A stretch of DNA of 21,989 bases from Candidatus Saccharimonadota bacterium (GTDB taxonomy: Bacteria; Patescibacteria; Saccharimonadia; Saccharimonadales; Nanosyncoccaceae). The stretch is from the NCBI GenBank assembly GCA_017429465.1, contig JAFROU010000057.1, positions 1 through 21,989 on the forward strand, written 5' to 3'. Position numbers and translations under genes: made by a program. The notes under the pieces were generated by a model. That model did no database searches. It saw only the letters and a list, made by a program, of their open reading frames with translations, and was not told where the DNA came from. Below, one piece after another: positions 15,263-21,903 of the stretch. How positions within the stretch are numbered: the first letter of the stretch is position 1; every line of letters begins with the position of its first letter.

Positions 15263-16402
15263 ATGGTAATACTTAAGAAAGCGCTGTATATCGCCCCGAT
15301 TTTCATCCTAATATTAGGTGCTTTCTTCTTATTTCAAACTGACAAAAAGGCCGCCGCAACTGATTATTGTGTCACACAGGCTTGTCTAGAAGCAGAAAAG
15401 GCTCTTAATGAAGCCAACCAGGCTGCTGCAGCAGCCCGCAATGCCGCCCGCACTTTGCAAGGCGAAGTTGCCTATTTGAACGCGCAAATTGTCGCACTTG
15501 AAGCTAAGATTCGAGCTAACAAGGCTTTAGCCGCTGATCTTACAAAACAAATTAAAGAGAATAAAGAGAAGCTTGAGAAACAAGAAAATTCTCTAGCTAG
15601 CCTTTTGATTGACCGGCACTTCGAAACCGAACCAGACGCAATTATTATTTTGGCTGGCAGCAATTCTATTAGCGACTATGCCGAAAGGCAAGCCCGTGAT
15701 GAAACCGTTAAAACTCAAATCGCGCTCTCGGCTCAGGCTATTAAAACCCTAAAAGAACAACTTGAAGCGCAAAAAAACGAAGTGGATTCCTTAATTGCCG
15801 AACAACAAGTACGCGAACAAGAAATTGCTAATGTTCGCGCTCAAAAGAATGCACTGATTGCACAATATCAGCACAACGCCGCCGCTTACTCTGCCCAAGC
15901 CAAAGAGGCTGAAGAAAACATGAACGCCGAAATTGTCAAAGAAATTCAACGCTTAATTGAAGCTGGCGTAAGCGTAGCTGGAACCGATACTTATATTTAT
16001 CGAGACGTTTGTAATCCTGGCCTTGGTGCACGTTTTGCAACTTGGCCATATACTTATAATTATGCCAATCGTGGTATCTATGGTGGAGTAATTTGTCAGT
16101 GTACAGGCTATGTCGGTTGGAAAGCCTGGCAATACACTGGGCACCGCTTGCGTATCGTCGGTTGGGGTGATGCTAGAGACTGGATTTCATCTGCCAGACA
16201 ACGCGGTTATACCGTTAGCTCCATCCCGCGCGCCAATTCTATTGCTGTCCTAACGTCTGGTACCTATGGCCACGTCATGTGGGTAGAACAAGTCGTTTCT
16301 GGTAGTTCCATTATTATCTCAGATTACAACTACTATCCTTATTCCTATCGTTCAACTCGTATTAGAACCTACTCCGGCCAATATCAATATATTTATTTAT
16401 AA
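15263..16402 (+). CDS. Secreted or anchored PcsB-like peptidoglycan hydrolase: coiled coil plus CHAP domain
   Basis: A 379-residue wall hydrolase. Residues 7-24 are hydrophobic, followed by an Ala-rich stretch (KKAAAT) that could be a cleavage site. Residues 40-232 form a long Ala/Glu/Lys/Gln coiled coil. The CHAP cysteine amidase/endopeptidase domain occupies about 255-379, with catalytic Cys280 (QCTGYVGW), His337 (GHVMW) and the D-Y-N pair Asp354/Asn356 in the usual last strand. A coiled coil joined to a CHAP domain right after ftsEX is the arrangement of streptococcal PcsB, where FtsX holds the coiled coil and ATP hydrolysis releases the active site. The same role in cell separation is inferred here. 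The start at 15263 is chosen because a complete promoter occupies the preceding 36 nt of open frame. Confidence 0.92.
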   Translation: MVILKKALYIAPIFILILGAFFLFQTDKKAAATDYCVTQACLEAEKALNEANQAAAAARNAARTLQGEVAYLNAQIVALEAKIRANKALAADLTKQIKENKEKLEKQENSLASLLIDRHFETEPDAIIILAGSNSISDYAERQARDETVKTQIALSAQAIKTLKEQLEAQKNEVDSLIAEQQVREQEIANVRAQKNALIAQYQHNAAAYSAQAKEAEENMNAEIVKEIQRLIEAGVSVAGTDTYIYRDVCNPGLGARFATWPYTYNYANRGIYGGVICQCTGYVGWKAWQYTGHRLRIVGWGDARDWISSARQRGYTVSSIPRANSIAVLTSGTYGHVMWVEQVVSGSSIIISDYNYYPYSYRSTRIRTYSGQYQYIYL

Positions 16403-16410
16403 GCTTCTCG

Positions 16411-16419
16411 TGCTAAAAT
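16411..16419 (+). promoter_or_regulatory. Extended -10 of ctp, leaderless
   Basis: TGC-TAAAAT with its last base 6 nt before the ATG at 16426, in a 23-nt gap. No convincing -35 is seen, so the TGn extension probably compensates. Confidence 0.6.
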
Positions 16420-16425
16420 AGAAGA

Positions 16426-17625
16426 ATGAATAAAGAAAACGAGTGGAGAGAAAAAAAGGTCAGCTTAGGCGGAGCAATCATTAGCGCTGCAGTAACTTTG
16501 GCCGTTGGCATAATCGTAGGTATTTACTGGGACAATATTTCAGCTACCTTTCTGCCGTATCTAGGCTTTAAAAAAGTCGCTACTACCGACTGGTCAGAAT
16601 TAAATGAAGTATACTCCGAATTATCATCTTATTATGACGGAGATATCAATAAGCAAGAGCTGATTGAGGGTGCTAAAAAGGGCATGACTGAGGCGCTCGG
16701 CGATCCCTATACTACTTATTACACAGCCAAGGAAGCAGTTGAATTCAATAAGAACCTGCACGGTGATGTGGGCGCCGGAATTGGCGTAGAAATGGCTAAG
16801 CGCGAAGATTACATCCGTGTAGTGCGCACTTTACCAGACAACCCAGCTAGAAAAGCTGGAATCCTGGCTGGCGACATTATTTATAAAGTCGACGGCGAAG
16901 AAGTCTGGGACAAAGATATTGAAGTAATTTCTAGCTTGATCCGCGGAGAATCTGGCACCGAAGTTAAAGTCAGCGTCGTACGCGATGGTAAAGAACTTGA
17001 ATTTACTATGACGCGCGAAATTATAAACAATGTTTCCTATTACATTAACTATGACGACACTATCGCTATCATCACGGTCACACGTTTTGATACCGATACT
17101 GGCACTGCTATCCAAAGGGAGGCAGCTGAGTTCAGCAAAAAGGGAATTGACAAAATTATCCTTGATCTCCGCAATAACGGCGGCGGTTATGTGGATGCCG
17201 CTAACGACCTATTGTCTCTTTGGCTAGACGGCGAAAAGACTATGATAGAAAAATCCAAGAACGCACTAGATTCCTACGAATATGCCAGTCGTGGCAAAGC
17301 CACTCTAAAGGATATGAAAACCGTAGTACTAGTAAATAATCAAACCGTGTCAGCTTCTGAAATTACCGCAGTAGCTTTGAAGGAATACAATAAAGCCACC
17401 ATTGTTGGTGAGACCACTTACGGTAAGGGCGTTACCCAAATCTTGCGCAATCTGTCTAATGGCACAATGATCAAAATTACTAACTCGCACTGGTATTCAC
17501 CGCTCGGCAATAGCATCAACGGTTACGGCATTATACCAGACGTTGAATGTACCAACACTTACGAAGATATCAATGCCGGTCGTGATCCACAGATGGATAC
17601 AGCTAAAAAAATGTTGTATAATTAA
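16426..17625 (+). CDS. ctpA: S41 family C-terminal processing serine protease with PDZ domain
   Basis: A 399-residue Ctp/Tsp-type protease. A signal anchor at about 13-33 places the rest outside the membrane. The PDZ domain lies at about 113-200 (GAGIGVEM, RKAGILAGDIIYKVDGEEV). The catalytic Ser-Lys dyad is Ser309 (TVSASE) and Lys334 (TYGKG), with the 25-residue spacing of E. coli Tsp Ser430/Lys455. The family stretch LDLRNNGGGYVDAA is at 247-259. Ctp proteases trim or degrade exported proteins, in several bacteria peptidoglycan hydrolases and their partners. Its place directly after the CHAP hydrolase makes that hydrolase a candidate substrate (inference). The final codons Tyr398-Asn399 double as the -10 box of the next gene. 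The family call is secure; the exact gene name is less so. Confidence 0.94.
   Translation: MNKENEWREKKVSLGGAIISAAVTLAVGIIVGIYWDNISATFLPYLGFKKVATTDWSELNEVYSELSSYYDGDINKQELIEGAKKGMTEALGDPYTTYYTAKEAVEFNKNLHGDVGAGIGVEMAKREDYIRVVRTLPDNPARKAGILAGDIIYKVDGEEVWDKDIEVISSLIRGESGTEVKVSVVRDGKELEFTMTREIINNVSYYINYDDTIAIITVTRFDTDTGTAIQREAAEFSKKGIDKIILDLRNNGGGYVDAANDLLSLWLDGEKTMIEKSKNALDSYEYASRGKATLKDMKTVVLVNNQTVSASEITAVALKEYNKATIVGETTYGKGVTQILRNLSNGTMIKITNSHWYSPLGNSINGYGIIPDVECTNTYEDINAGRDPQMDTAKKMLYN
17594..17622 (+). promoter_or_regulatory. Promoter of the glutaredoxin gene inside the ctp 3' end
   Basis: The -35-like TGGATA at 17594-17599, a 17-nt spacer, and the -10 TATAAT at 17617-17622. The box is the last two sense codons of ctp (Tyr-Asn), directly before its TAA. 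The glutaredoxin ATG at 17632 lies 9 nt after the box, as at serS, so the mRNA should be almost leaderless. Confidence 0.6.
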
Positions 17626-17631
17626 TACATT

Positions 17632-17847
17632 ATGACCAAGATTAAAATCTACTCTACTGCTACTTGTCCATACTGCCATGCCTTAATGGATTGGCTTGAT
17701 GGACAAAATATTAAATACGAAGAGATTGATGCCGAAAACATGAAAGACATTGACATCGTGCCACTCACAGTTATTGGTAATACTAAAATCACCGGTTTTG
17801 ACCGCCCAGCTATTAAGAAAGCTCTAAAAGCCAATGGTATCATCTAA
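17632..17847 (+). CDS. Small glutaredoxin/NrdH-like redox protein
   Basis: A 71-residue thioredoxin-fold protein with the dithiol active site CPYC at residues 12-15 after a beta-strand (IKIYSTAT), a cis-Pro region (IVPLTVIG) and a C-terminal GFDRPAIKKAL helix. Such proteins reduce disulfides or ribonucleotide reductase, fed by thioredoxin reductase or glutathione. Saccharibacteria are not known for glutathione synthesis, so an NrdH-like role is more likely, but this cannot be decided from the sequence. No signal peptide, hence cytoplasmic. The last 14 nt overlap the start of the next gene in another frame. Confidence 0.88.
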   Translation: MTKIKIYSTATCPYCHALMDWLDGQNIKYEEIDAENMKDIDIVPLTVIGNTKITGFDRPAIKKALKANGII

Positions 17848-18559
17848 AAAACCCGCACTCATTTTTATCCACGGTTTTCGCGGCAGTCATCTAGGTCTTG
17901 AAAAAGTGGCCAGCTATTTTCCTGATTACGACGTTTATTTACCAGATCTGCCACCTTTTGGCGAAGCTGGACCAATGGAAAGCTACTCCGATGAAGACTA
18001 TGCCAAATACGTAGTAAATTATATTCGCGCCAAAAAACTGAAACAACCTATTCTGATTGGACACTCAATGGGTTCAATTGTAAGCTCCATCGTAGCGGAA
18101 AAATACCCCGAAGCTATTAACCAAAAACTGGTTTTGATGTCACCAATTTCCGCTCGCACATCTAAATTCTTTGGCAACCTTCAACCATTAGTACTCGTAA
18201 TTCCAAATCGATTAATCAGTTGGATTACCACTAAGTTTTTGTTTATACCAAAAAACCGCAAACTTTTTAAAGAAACCCTCGTAATTACTAATAAGTGTGG
18301 CGCCAAAAATGCCGTCCGCAAAGCCGTCAAAAAAGCCGCTCAATTTTCCGCTTCGAATTGTATTGCAGACTATAAATTTGACAAGAAAACTCTCTTTATT
18401 AGTGGCTCAAACGACCGTCTAATGCCACGCAAAAACACCGACAAATTATCAGCCGAAATTAACGCCGCCTCAGTCTTCATTCCAGATTCTGGACATCTCA
18501 TTAATTACGAACATCCAGAAGAAGTAGCTAAAGCAATCCGCGAATTTATTGAATCCTAA
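17834..18559 (+). CDS. Alpha/beta-hydrolase fold protein (small serine hydrolase)
   Basis: A 241-residue hydrolase. The oxyanion strand IFIHGFRG is at 10-17, the nucleophile elbow GHSMGS at 76-81 gives Ser78, the acid is Asp194 (SGSNDRL) and the base is His221 (DSGHLI). The triad is complete and in family order. A basic cap region lies at about 125-170 (several Lys/Arg, ITTKFLFIPKNRKLFK). There is no signal peptide. Relatives include lipases, esterases and RBBP9-like hydrolases; the substrate cannot be named. It starts inside the glutaredoxin gene (14-nt overlap), so the two are probably coupled. Its TAA stop overlaps the stop of the opposing glycosyltransferase gene by four bases, leaving no room for a terminator between them. 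Confidence 0.9.
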   Translation: MVSSKKPALIFIHGFRGSHLGLEKVASYFPDYDVYLPDLPPFGEAGPMESYSDEDYAKYVVNYIRAKKLKQPILIGHSMGSIVSSIVAEKYPEAINQKLVLMSPISARTSKFFGNLQPLVLVIPNRLISWITTKFLFIPKNRKLFKETLVITNKCGAKNAVRKAVKKAAQFSASNCIADYKFDKKTLFISGSNDRLMPRKNTDKLSAEINAASVFIPDSGHLINYEHPEEVAKAIREFIES

Positions 18560-19818
18560 TCACTATATTTAGTTTTAATTGCTTCAAAATAGATTTCTTC
18601 AAAGCGCTCTAGAGTATGTTGTAAATCGTGTTTAGCCGCAATCTCGAGGCTCTTTTTGCCATATTTTAGACGCAAACTGTCGTTTGATAAAATTTTGATC
18701 AGACCATTAGCAATACCATCAATGTCACCGCCTGGTTGGCAGAGCACGCCGTTGATACCGTCTTGACATACTTCTTTCACGGCGCCCGCATCAACGCCAA
18801 CAATTGGTAAACCAGTGGCGCACGCTTCAATTAGAACAATGCCTTGAGTTTCAATTTCGCTAGCCGTAGCAAAAACGTCACCAGTCTTATAGACTTCTTG
18901 TAGTTCTGGTGGCATCACACGTCCGAGGAAAATTACTGATTTTTCAATTTGCAGATATTTGACCAGCTCTTGTAGATGGGCGCGGTCAGCACCATCACCA
19001 GTAATTGCTAAAACGGCATCTGGTATTTTTTCAAGCACTATCGCAAAGGCTTCTACAACACGCGAAATGCTCTTTTCTGGGTCCACACGGCCCACGTAGA
19101 GAACAATTTTGCGATCAGTTGGTAGTTTATACTTCTCGTATATTTTAATGTTTGCACGACCAGGTTTAAAGGACGATAAATCAACGCCATTTGAAAGCGC
19201 TTCGATTGGTGGTTTAAACTTACGGCGACGCTTTAATATTAAATCCTCAATCGCTAGTTCTGTTGGCATCGTGGCGTAATCGCTACGGCGCTGATAGCCA
19301 ACCAGATAAGTTGTTAAGGCCGCATCAAGCGGTTTTTTAATCAGGTTTAGCGATGTTAATTGACGCGTAATGGTATCTGGATAAGTGTGACCAGTGGTAA
19401 TTAGTGGGATGTTAAACTCCTTAGCATAATGCGAAATTGCTAAACCAATTGGATCGCAAGTCTGGCTATGAATAACATCCGGATTGAACTTTTTGATTAG
19501 CTTCCTTATTTCTAGCTGCGGAGCTGGCGACACCCAAAAACCACGACGATAAAATAGCCTTGGCATCTCCTTGCCAAACAGTTTCTTCTTGGCTGGAACC
19601 TCATTAATTTGATCTGGATAAACCGGCAGACGAATTGAATTTAGATAGGAAACCGTTAAATTACCTTCCTTAGTTTGATGTTTTTTACCAGTAAAACTTG
19701 GGCAAATTACCATCACTTCGTTGCCACGTTTGGCTAGGCCCTCGGCAAGGTTATGAGTAAAGGTTGCTACACCGTTAATCATCGGGTAGTAAACCGCCGA
19801 TGCAATTACAATTTTCAT
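18556..19818 (-). CDS. GT4 family glycosyltransferase, possibly a diacylglycerol glucosyltransferase
   Basis: A 420-residue retaining GT-B glycosyltransferase. The N-terminal domain begins MKIVIASAVYYP and has the acceptor-side glycine motif (INGVATFTHNLAEGLAKRG, 14-32). The donor domain has GRVDPEKS with Arg244 and Lys249, which bind the nucleotide-sugar phosphates, and the EX7E motif at Glu323-Glu331 (EIETQGIVLIEACATGLP). Basic stretches (RRRK at 197-200, RLFYRRG at 87-93) would suit membrane-surface work. Similarity in layout to bacterial alpha-glucosyl-diacylglycerol synthases is noted, but the acceptor could equally be a phosphatidylinositol-like lipid or a surface glycan. The start is placed at 19818 and not eight codons upstream, because a TATAAT box lies 6 nt before this ATG and would fall within the longer frame. 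Confidence 0.9.
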   Translation of the reverse strand: MKIVIASAVYYPMINGVATFTHNLAEGLAKRGNEVMVICPSFTGKKHQTKEGNLTVSYLNSIRLPVYPDQINEVPAKKKLFGKEMPRLFYRRGFWVSPAPQLEIRKLIKKFNPDVIHSQTCDPIGLAISHYAKEFNIPLITTGHTYPDTITRQLTSLNLIKKPLDAALTTYLVGYQRRSDYATMPTELAIEDLILKRRRKFKPPIEALSNGVDLSSFKPGRANIKIYEKYKLPTDRKIVLYVGRVDPEKSISRVVEAFAIVLEKIPDAVLAITGDGADRAHLQELVKYLQIEKSVIFLGRVMPPELQEVYKTGDVFATASEIETQGIVLIEACATGLPIVGVDAGAVKEVCQDGINGVLCQPGGDIDGIANGLIKILSNDSLRLKYGKKSLEIAAKHDLQHTLERFEEIYFEAIKTKYSD

Positions 19819-19824
19819 AGTTAT

Positions 19825-19853
19825 ATTATACAACATTTTCAAACCCTTGTCTG
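19825..19853 (-). promoter_or_regulatory. Promoter of the glycosyltransferase gene, leaderless
   Basis: On the minus strand, CAGACA (plus 19848-19853), a 17-nt spacer, and TATAAT (plus 19825-19830). The ATG at 19818 is reached after 6 nt. It overlaps head-on with the smpB promoter on the plus strand. Confidence 0.65.
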
Positions 19854-19862
19854 TGGTATAAT
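19854..19862 (+). promoter_or_regulatory. Extended -10 of smpB-xth, leaderless
   Basis: TGG-TATAAT ends at 19862, 6 nt before the smpB ATG at 19869. No good -35 is visible. Only 50 nt separate the starts of smpB and the divergent glycosyltransferase gene, so the -10 boxes of the two promoters are 26 bp apart. Confidence 0.7.
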
Positions 19863-19868
19863 TACCTC

Positions 19869-20282
19869 ATGAAGAAAGACAAAAAGCCAGATTTAACAGC
19901 TGTTAACCGCCGGGCTCATTATGACTATACGCTCGGGGATGAGTTAACTGTGGGTATGGTTTTGTCTGGTCCTGAAGTTCGCTTAATTCGCGACCACCAT
20001 ATGCAATTAAAAGGCTCCTTCGTCACCATCCGTGGTGGGGAATTATGGCTAAGCAACCTCACGCTTGGTTCTGATACTGCAAGAAACATTAAGCTTCTTG
20101 CCACCAGAAAACAAATTGAAGCTTTAGCGCGCGAAAAGGTAGCTGGCTCGACTATCGTGCCAGTTAAACTGCTCGGCGGCTCGCGCCACATTAAACTCGT
20201 TATCGCCGTAGGTAAAGGTAAGAAAAAATACGATAAACGTGAAACCATTAAAAAACGTGATATCGATCGAGGGCACTTCTAA
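19869..20282 (+). CDS. smpB: tmRNA-binding protein SmpB, compact form
   Basis: Binds tmRNA and brings it to stalled ribosomes for trans-translation. Recognisable parts are NRRAHYDYTL near the N-terminus, SGPEVRLIRDHHMQLKGSFV (the tmRNA-contacting strand-helix) and the C-terminal KGKKKYDKRETIKKRDIDR tail that enters the mRNA channel. At 137 residues it is shorter than the usual 150-160. The central loop that normally carries a HDPLRTRKLLLH-type segment is reduced (NLTLGSDTARNIKLLATRKQI), and the last helix ends early at GHF. The stop overlaps the xth start by one base. No tmRNA gene is found in the window. Confidence 0.94.
   Translation: MKKDKKPDLTAVNRRAHYDYTLGDELTVGMVLSGPEVRLIRDHHMQLKGSFVTIRGGELWLSNLTLGSDTARNIKLLATRKQIEALAREKVAGSTIVPVKLLGGSRHIKLVIAVGKGKKKYDKRETIKKRDIDRGHF
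20269..20273 (+). promoter_or_regulatory. Shine-Dalgarno-like GAGGG of xth
   Basis: GAGGG inside the last codons of smpB, 8 nt before the xth ATG at 20282. With the TAATG overlap this indicates translational coupling. Confidence 0.55.
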
Positions 20283-21079
20283 TGAAACTTTTCTCTTGGA
20301 ACGTTAATGGCATTCGCGCCGTAATTAAAAAGGGAGAATTTAAGAAATTCATTTCTTATATGAATCCGGACATTTTATGTCTCCAAGAAACTAAAGCCAA
20401 ACAAGGCCAAGCTGAAATCGATTTGCCAGAATACCAAGAATTCTGGTGTTCCGCCAAAAAGGCCGGCTATTCCGGCACTGCAATTTTTGTTAAAAACAAT
20501 TATCTAAACTCTGATTTTATCCGTGAAGTTGAAGTGCCAAATCTCGCTTCAACCACTGATAAATACGGCGACGTAGATAGCGAAGGACGCATTTTAATAT
20601 TAGAATTCAAAGATTTTTATCTCGCTGATGTTTACACGCCAAACAGTAAAAATGATTTATCTCGTCTGGAACTACGTTATAAGATTTGGGATCCAAACTA
20701 CGTTAAATTTTTAAAGGAATTAGAAAAAACTAAACCCGTAATTACTTGCGGTGATTTTAATGCCGCACATCAAGAAATGGATATTGCTAGACCAAAGACT
20801 AATCATCATAGTGCCGGCTTTACAGATGAAGAACGCGAGGGCATTACTAACCTAATTAAAGCTGGATTTATCGACACCTTCCGTCATTTTCATCCAAATG
20901 AAGAACGCTATACTTGGTGGTCGCACTGGGGCAATGCGCGGGCTAATAATGTTGGCTGGCGCATCGATTATTTCTTTGCCTCAAAGGCTCTAATTGGCAG
21001 AATTCAATCTGCCGAAATACATGAAGACATTTTTGGCTCAGACCATTGTCCGATTTCGCTGGAATTAAAAGGGAAGTAA
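20282..21079 (+). CDS. xth: Exodeoxyribonuclease III (class II AP endonuclease)
   Basis: Base-excision repair nuclease that cuts 5' of abasic sites and has 3'-exonuclease and 3'-phosphatase activity. The 265 residues match ExoIII. Visible active-site residues are Asn7 (SWNVNG), the metal ligand Glu36 (CLQETK), Asp158 and Asn160 (CGDFN), and the Asp254-His255 pair (GSDHCPI). The family stretches DVYTPNSKNDLSRLELRYKIWD and GWRIDYFFAS are intact, so an active enzyme is expected. It is the second gene of the smpB unit, and the next gene follows after 1 nt. The exact ExoA/XthA subgroup is not resolved. Confidence 0.95.
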   Translation: MKLFSWNVNGIRAVIKKGEFKKFISYMNPDILCLQETKAKQGQAEIDLPEYQEFWCSAKKAGYSGTAIFVKNNYLNSDFIREVEVPNLASTTDKYGDVDSEGRILILEFKDFYLADVYTPNSKNDLSRLELRYKIWDPNYVKFLKELEKTKPVITCGDFNAAHQEMDIARPKTNHHSAGFTDEEREGITNLIKAGFIDTFRHFHPNEERYTWWSHWGNARANNVGWRIDYFFASKALIGRIQSAEIHEDIFGSDHCPISLELKGK

Positions 21080-21080
21080 T

Positions 21081-21869
21081 ATGGAAAAATACGACTACTT
21101 TGAAAAACTCGACCACAATCCGTACGAGGATTTAATTTGGAACATTCCAGAACAAAAAACCGGCACCGTTGCCGTCATCGGTGGTAATTCACAAAGTTTT
21201 GCTACTATTGCTAAAGTTAGTGAACATTTAACTTCCCGTTTTCCTTTAAAAACCATCCGTACGGTTTTACCAGATAAGCTAAAAAGCAAACTACCGCCAC
21301 TGCCAGATTTATTCTTTATGCCATCCACTGATTCTGGCTCTTTTGCCAAATCTGATCAATTAATTGAAACTGCCAGCGATTCTGGTTTCACAATTCTTCT
21401 AGGTGATTTTTCCAAAAACTCCGCCACTGCCATTGCCATTACCGAACTAATTAAACGCACCGATAATCCAATCACTATTACACGCGATGCTGTAGATTTA
21501 ATCTGCTCGGATGCTAATGATTTTATCGAACGCGAAAATGTCTGCTACGTCGCAACTTTATCGCAATTACAAAAACTCTTCCGCGCTGTTTACTATCCAA
21601 AAGTATTACTATTATCTATGCCAATTACGCAACTAGCCGAAGCGCTACATAAATTTACTCTAAGTTATCCAACTACTATCGTTACTTTTCACGTTGGGCA
21701 AATTGTAGTAGCTGCTAAAGGCCAGGTAATTTCCGTGCCGATTACTAGCACCAATTATTCGCAACTCACCATCTGGCAAGGCCAACTTGCAAGTAGCATT
21801 GCCACCCTCAATTTCTATAATCCAAATCAACCGTTAAAAGCAACTATAGCGGCTTTGTTTTACCAATAA
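21081..21869 (+). CDS. Divergent protein resembling a degenerate NAD(P)H-hydrate dehydratase / ribokinase-fold domain
   Basis: A 262-residue cytoplasmic protein with no signal peptide, not firmly recognised. Several stretches recall the NnrD (YjeF C-terminal) fold in order: TGTVAVIGGN at 27-36 (nucleotide-entry strand), RTVLPDKL at 60-67, ILLGDFSKNSATAIAI at 105-120, PITITRDAVDL at 130-140 and VTFHVGQIVVAAKG at 201-214. The helix-capping GTGD-type phosphate motif and catalytic Asp expected near 225-240 are missing; that place reads SQLTIWQGQLAS. If the fold guess is right, this may be an inactive or repurposed relative of the enzyme that repairs hydrated NAD(P)H. It follows xth by 1 nt, so it belongs to the smpB-xth unit. 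Otherwise, treat it as a conserved hypothetical. Confidence 0.6.
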   Translation: MEKYDYFEKLDHNPYEDLIWNIPEQKTGTVAVIGGNSQSFATIAKVSEHLTSRFPLKTIRTVLPDKLKSKLPPLPDLFFMPSTDSGSFAKSDQLIETASDSGFTILLGDFSKNSATAIAITELIKRTDNPITITRDAVDLICSDANDFIERENVCYVATLSQLQKLFRAVYYPKVLLLSMPITQLAEALHKFTLSYPTTIVTFHVGQIVVAAKGQVISVPITSTNYSQLTIWQGQLASSIATLNFYNPNQPLKATIAALFYQ

Positions 21870-21892
21870 AAAAGGCCGCGCAAGGCGACCTT
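21868..21892 (-). terminator. Rho-independent terminator of the convergent minus-strand gene
   Basis: On the minus strand, AAGGTCGC and GCGGCCTT form an 8-bp stem (plus 21872-21879 with 21885-21892) around a 5-nt loop. One of the pairs is G-U. The U-run UUUUUUAUU follows at plus 21873 downward. On the plus strand the same pair would be a C-A mismatch and no T-run follows, so it serves the gene entering from the right edge. It overlaps the stop codon of the plus-strand gene. Confidence 0.8.
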
Positions 21893-21903
21893 AGTTGAAA
21901 ACG

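Noticed and set aside
19819..19842. Eight-codon-longer glycosyltransferase start
   Set aside because: The extension contains the TATAAT box read as coding sequence; GT4 enzymes normally begin at the MKIVIAS strand.
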